From Pontibacter pudoricolor (lineage in GTDB: Bacteria; Bacteroidota; Bacteroidia; Cytophagales; Hymenobacteraceae): a DNA stretch of 64,000 bases. The stretch lies in NCBI RefSeq assembly GCF_010092985.1, contig NZ_CP048106.1, forward strand, positions 4,192,001 to 4,256,000, written 5' to 3'. Below, piece after piece: positions 60,962 through 64,000 of this stretch (within the stretch, counting starts at the first letter, position 1; every line of letters begins with the position of its first letter). Both the position numbers and the translations under genes were made by a program. Under the pieces are notes generated by a model. It worked only from the letters and a program-made list of their open reading frames with translations, had not been told where the DNA came from and ran no database searches.

Positions 60962-61594
60962 TTAAATGGCTGGCCTTACCGCCTTGATGAAAATTTTCTG
61001 GTAATGCGCTGAAAACAGGTTGTTCTCGATTACACCAAGTGAAGTGGAAGCATGAATAAAGCGAATGTTGTTATCATCGATCACTTCAGTTACCAGGCCC
61101 ACATGCGTAATCTGATTGCTGTTCCTGTTGGCTCCAAAAAACACAAGGTCTCCTTCCTGCAGGTCTTTAACTCTTACCTCTTTCCCAAACCGGCTTTGCT
61201 CGTCTGATGTCCGGGGTAGTTTTACATCTATACTTTCAAAAGAAGTGCACAAAAGGCCGGAGCAGTCCATGCCTACGCGGGTAGTGCCTCCCCAGCGGTA
61301 CGGAACGCCCGTGTAGGAGCGGGCTGTTTCGATAACGGTTTCAATATCTTTATCCAGGTTTCGTTTTACTTTAGTGCGGCTGGTGCGGTCTTTGGATGCC
61401 AGCGGGCGGTCATTGCCGCCATTTCGGCGGGCCAGTTTGCGGGCTTTGCGTTCCTGGCGTTTTTCTGCAGCTATCTCCCGTGCCGACTTGTAGGTTTCGC
61501 CACGCTTACTGAACACCGGCCCCGACGACTGGCACGAAGCCATCAGGACAATTAAAAAGATAAATAAGAGGGAAGTTGTAAAAGCTGTTCTCAA
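60962..61594 (-). CDS. NlpC/P60 (C40) peptidase lipoprotein
   Basis: A lipobox leader (LMASC, Cys21) is followed by a basic Lys/Arg-rich linker (about 35-82) and an NlpC/P60 domain with catalytic residues Cys111 (GMDCSGL), His164 (ITHVGLV) and His181 (RFIHAST). Such enzymes cleave gamma-D-glutamyl-diaminopimelate peptide bonds in peptidoglycan. At 210 residues it is a minimal single-domain form, attached to the periplasmic face of a membrane. It stands alone and is divergent from the receptor genes. Confidence 0.94.
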   Translation of the reverse strand: MRTAFTTSLLFIFLIVLMASCQSSGPVFSKRGETYKSAREIAAEKRQERKARKLARRNGGNDRPLASKDRTSRTKVKRNLDKDIETVIETARSYTGVPYRWGGTTRVGMDCSGLLCTSFESIDVKLPRTSDEQSRFGKEVRVKDLQEGDLVFFGANRNSNQITHVGLVTEVIDDNNIRFIHASTSLGVIENNLFSAHYQKIFIKAVRPAI

Positions 61595-61670
61595 AACGTT
61601 ACTTTAGCAAGGTAAGTAAATAAAAATAATAGGGTCTGCTAATATAGCTATAACCCGGCCTTTTTTACAA

Positions 61671-63077
61671 ATGAAATTTAACACAGTAACCCCGGAAGCC
61701 GTCTCCGTTTTCACAACTATAGTTGGCGAAGCAAATGTGATTTTACCTGCATCCGCTGACGACATGCTCCGGTATACCCACGACGAAACCGAAGACCTGC
61801 GCTACATCCCTGAAGTTGTTCTTAAACCTGCGAACGCTGCCGAGATCAGCCTTATTATGCAGTATTGTAACAAAAACATGCTGCCGGTAACGCCACGCGG
61901 AGCTGGTACCGGGCTAAGTGGCGGTGCATTGGCTGTGCATCAGGGGGTTATAGTTTCTACAGAGCGGCTTAATAAGATTGTAACTATAGATGAGCGTAAC
62001 CTGCAGGCTATAGTTGAGCCGGGCGTAATTACACAGGTTTTCCAGGAGGCTGTAATTGCCAAAGGGTTATACTACCCGCCAGACCCATCGAGTAGGGGCA
62101 GCTGCTTTTTAGGCGGTAACCTGAGCGAGAGCAGTGGTGGCCCGCGCGCTGTAAAATATGGCGTTACAAAAGATTATGTGCTGAATGTGGAAGTGGTGTT
62201 GCCAACCGGCGAAATAACCTGGACAGGCGCTAATGTCTTAAAGAATGCCACCGGCTATAACCTGACCCAACTCATGGTCGGGAGCGAAGGCACGCTGGGC
62301 ATCATTACTAAGATAGTATTTAAGCTGATCCCTTACCCGCCGCAGAATATAGTTATGCTGGTGCCTTTCCGCAACGAAGAGCAGGCTTGCGAAGCCGTAT
62401 CGAAGTTGTTCATGGCTGGTATAGTTCCGTCGGCGCTGGAGTTTATGGAACGTGATGCTATTGAGTGGTCTGGCCGCTATTTAGGAATTGAAGTGAATTT
62501 GCCGGAAGATATACAGGCGCACCTGCTCATAGAACTGGATGGTAACGATATGGACCAACTGTTTAAAGAAGCAGAACAGGTGTATAGTGTGCTGGAACAG
62601 TTTGATATTGACGAAATACTGGTAGCTGACACTGAAAAGCAGAAAGAGGACCTATGGCGACTACGCCGGAATGTAGCGCATGCCGTTAAAGCCAATTCGG
62701 TTTACAAAGAAGAAGATACCGTTGTTCCACGTGCGGAACTGCCTAAACTGCTGCATGGAGTAAAAGAGATCGGTGCCAGGTACAACTTCAGATCTGTTTG
62801 CTACGGCCACGCCGGCGACGGTAACCTACATGTGAATATCATAAAAGGGGACATGACGGACGAGGACTGGCAGCATAAATTACCAGAAGGCATTAAGGAG
62901 ATTTTTAGGTTGTGTGTGGAACTGGGAGGAACAATTTCGGGGGAACATGGTATCGGATTGGTGCAGCGACCTTACATTAATATTGCGCTGAATGAAGTGC
63001 AGCTACGCCTGATGCAGGGTATAAAGCAGCTCTTCGACCCGAATGGTATACTTAACCCTGGGAAGATATTTGCCTGA
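61671..63077 (+). CDS. FAD-linked oxidase, GlcD/D-lactate dehydrogenase type
   Basis: The 468-residue product has the FAD-binding-4 domain (VTPRGAGTGLSGGALAVHQGVIVST; FLGGNLSESSGGPRAVKYG; GYNLTQLMVGSEGTLGII) and a C-terminal FAD-oxidase domain with GHAGDGNLHVNII and GTISGEHGIGLVQ, ending LFDPNGILNPGKIFA. This is the glycolate oxidase GlcD/D-2-hydroxy-acid dehydrogenase family. It oxidises glycolate, D-lactate or a similar acid. The iron-sulfur partner (GlcF) is not visible beside it. The start is ATG 61671. Confidence 0.93.
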   Translation: MKFNTVTPEAVSVFTTIVGEANVILPASADDMLRYTHDETEDLRYIPEVVLKPANAAEISLIMQYCNKNMLPVTPRGAGTGLSGGALAVHQGVIVSTERLNKIVTIDERNLQAIVEPGVITQVFQEAVIAKGLYYPPDPSSRGSCFLGGNLSESSGGPRAVKYGVTKDYVLNVEVVLPTGEITWTGANVLKNATGYNLTQLMVGSEGTLGIITKIVFKLIPYPPQNIVMLVPFRNEEQACEAVSKLFMAGIVPSALEFMERDAIEWSGRYLGIEVNLPEDIQAHLLIELDGNDMDQLFKEAEQVYSVLEQFDIDEILVADTEKQKEDLWRLRRNVAHAVKANSVYKEEDTVVPRAELPKLLHGVKEIGARYNFRSVCYGHAGDGNLHVNIIKGDMTDEDWQHKLPEGIKEIFRLCVELGGTISGEHGIGLVQRPYINIALNEVQLRLMQGIKQLFDPNGILNPGKIFA

Positions 63078-63664
63078 AAGCTATAGTTTAAAGTTAATAA
63101 TTCTGGCATGAGTCTCCCGGCTCGTGACGTAGGATGGTGTTGAGCCCCCTGACTTACCTGGCCCGGCAGGGACAGGCATTGCAGTAGCAGTTGCTAAAGA
63201 GTTTTATAGTTGGCGTTTAACCCACCCCTACCCCTCCCAAGAGGGGATTTTCGGCTATAATTATAGCTTAGCTATAGTTCTATAGTTACCGTTACGGCTT
63301 TTCCATCTGTCATTTCGACGAAAGGAGAAATCTGAATTAACTATAGTTACAGCCTAAGACCGGACAGGTGGCAACCTGTCCCTGCAAAACCAGCTTATAG
63401 AGACGCAACAGTTTGCGTCTTGTTTTCAGTGGTAATTACTCTAACTATAGGACACATAAGATTCCTCGACTTTGCTCGGAATGACAGAAAGGAAACTATA
63501 GTTATCAGATACAAGCAGGAGCAGAAACCTGGTCCGTATGTTTTGGGGAGCATTGTCAGGTCTGGATCCTGCAAATCAATCCAATCTCCATTAATCTGTA
63601 GTTCAGATTTTTCTCTGCGTTTGAAATAATCAAAACAAAACTATAGTTTAAGCTACGGAACTCC
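63078..63664. repeat. Gap dense in dispersed repeat blocks
   Basis: No gene. Blocks found elsewhere recur here: GGCATGAGTCTCCCGGCTCGTG (63105-63126, cf. 23.87 kb), ACCCACCCCTACCCCTCCCAAGAGG (63220-63244), TCATTTCGACGAAAGGAGAAATCTGA (63309-63334), GGACAGGTGGCAACCTGTCC (63362-63381; one step away from the 10.0 and 46.3 kb palindrome), GAGACGCAACAGTTTGCGTCT (63399) and TTAATCTGTAGTTCAGA (63591). CTATAG is dense, with about seven copies in 560 bases. Confidence 0.8.
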
Positions 63665-63907
63665 TTACATTTTCTTCTTCTCCTTCACTACCTCATACTC
63701 CAACTCCCGCAGGTTATACAACGACTCCATTTGGTTGCGTGGCTTTTCATTTACAAGGTCCTGCTGTGCTTTCTGAGGATTTGTTTCGTTTTTTGGTTTT
63801 GCAGTAGTACCCATATGATATAGTTTTTCCTGCTGAGGCTGTTTGTTTTCGTCTGTGGATTCGGGTGCCCGAAAGATTGCTTCCTTAAGAGGTTTGTTCG
63901 GTTTCAT
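63665..63907 (-). CDS. Small charged hypothetical protein, 80 aa
   Basis: No family recognised. The product is hydrophilic and low in complexity, rich in Lys, Glu, Gln, Asn and Pro, with no signal peptide or helix long enough for a membrane. It is probably intrinsically disordered (PKNETNPQKAQQDLVNE), with a more ordered C-terminus RELEYEVVKEKKKM. ATG start at 63907. Coding status is not certain. Confidence 0.5.
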   Translation of the reverse strand: MKPNKPLKEAIFRAPESTDENKQPQQEKLYHMGTTAKPKNETNPQKAQQDLVNEKPRNQMESLYNLRELEYEVVKEKKKM

Positions 63908-63930
63908 AGTAGGTAAGTTTGGCTTTAAGT

Positions 63931-64000
63931 TTATGGTTGCAAGGCCAGTTCGCGCTTTTTCTGCTCTTCTTTTATAAAATTACTGACATACCCGGCTAGC
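63931..64000 (-). CDS. C-terminal end of a minus-strand gene running off the window
   Basis: The frame is open at the right edge and reads LAGYVSNFIKEEQKKRELALQP before the stop at 63931. A 23-codon fragment is too short for a family call. It could continue as a real gene beyond the window. Confidence 0.45.
   Translation of the reverse strand, partial: LAGYVSNFIKEEQKKRELALQP

Overview
The window looks like a chromosome segment of an aerobic Bacteroidota bacterium of the Cytophagales, most likely a Hymenobacteraceae/Pontibacter-type organism. This rests on Oar-like TonB-dependent receptors, an S46 dipeptidyl-peptidase, DUF5916, DUF5687 and DUF3857 proteins, a PorV/PorQ-type barrel, many lipoproteins and outer-membrane barrels, and few recognisable Shine-Dalgarno sites. 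The genus is an inference. There are no rRNA genes, insertion sequences, integrases, phage genes or CRISPR arrays. The one tRNA is tRNA-Ala(GGC).

Layout. 0-3.2 kb: end of a sugar/sorbosone-dehydrogenase-like propeller, then a RimB-RimK-AstE-like peptide-modification cassette. 3.4-9.4 kb: minus-strand genes for a small Cys protein, a His-rich barrel, a methyltransferase, an NAD(P)-binding protein, a DUF5916 barrel and a CvfB-like RNA-binding protein. 9.4-10.4 kb: a composite intergenic repeat, repeated at 45.9-46.4 kb. 10.4-13 kb: a Dps with a CxxCH insert and a BamA/TamA-like barrel. 13.2-15.5 kb: a radical-SAM/DUF4130 DNA-repair-type cassette. 16.4-20.4 kb: two DUF3857/transglutaminase-fold proteins, one lacking catalytic residues. 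22-23.8 kb: ArsI-like dioxygenase, ArsN1-like acetyltransferase and a SigZ-type sigma factor. 24.1-27.1 kb: an HhH-barrel protein and a PorQ-like protein. 27.2-30.2 kb: a GH20 hexosaminidase between two ~297-bp inverted repeats. 30.3-45.8 kb: S46 peptidase, YidD, an ABC exporter, two GNATs, a broken HigB/HigA pair, a hydrolase, a DUF1684 lipoprotein, a thioredoxin-like protein, a HEAT-cyclophilin lipoprotein and two small membrane proteins. 46.7-51.9 kb: an MFS transporter and a cluster of three lipoproteins sharing one beta-sandwich-like domain; one has a near-perfect internal tandem duplication and one ends in a TQGYWKNH region. 52-53.8 kb: cysE-cysK for cysteine synthesis. 54-60.8 kb: two paralogous Oar-like receptors. 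61-64 kb: NlpC/P60 lipoprotein, GlcD-like oxidase, a small charged protein and a partial gene.

The most striking window-wide feature is the palindrome CTATAG, usually extended to AACTATAGTT. I count about 130 copies by eye against about 16 expected by chance, in genes, in gaps and in terminator stems. It is rare or absent in a few genes, including the first Oar-like receptor, the S46 peptidase and two AT-rich accessory patches. It behaves like a highly iterated palindrome. Other items worth attention are the inverted-repeat-flanked hexosaminidase, the duplicated-domain lipoprotein cluster, the degenerate transglutaminase and the HigB toxin gene split by an amber codon. All counts and identities were made by eye.
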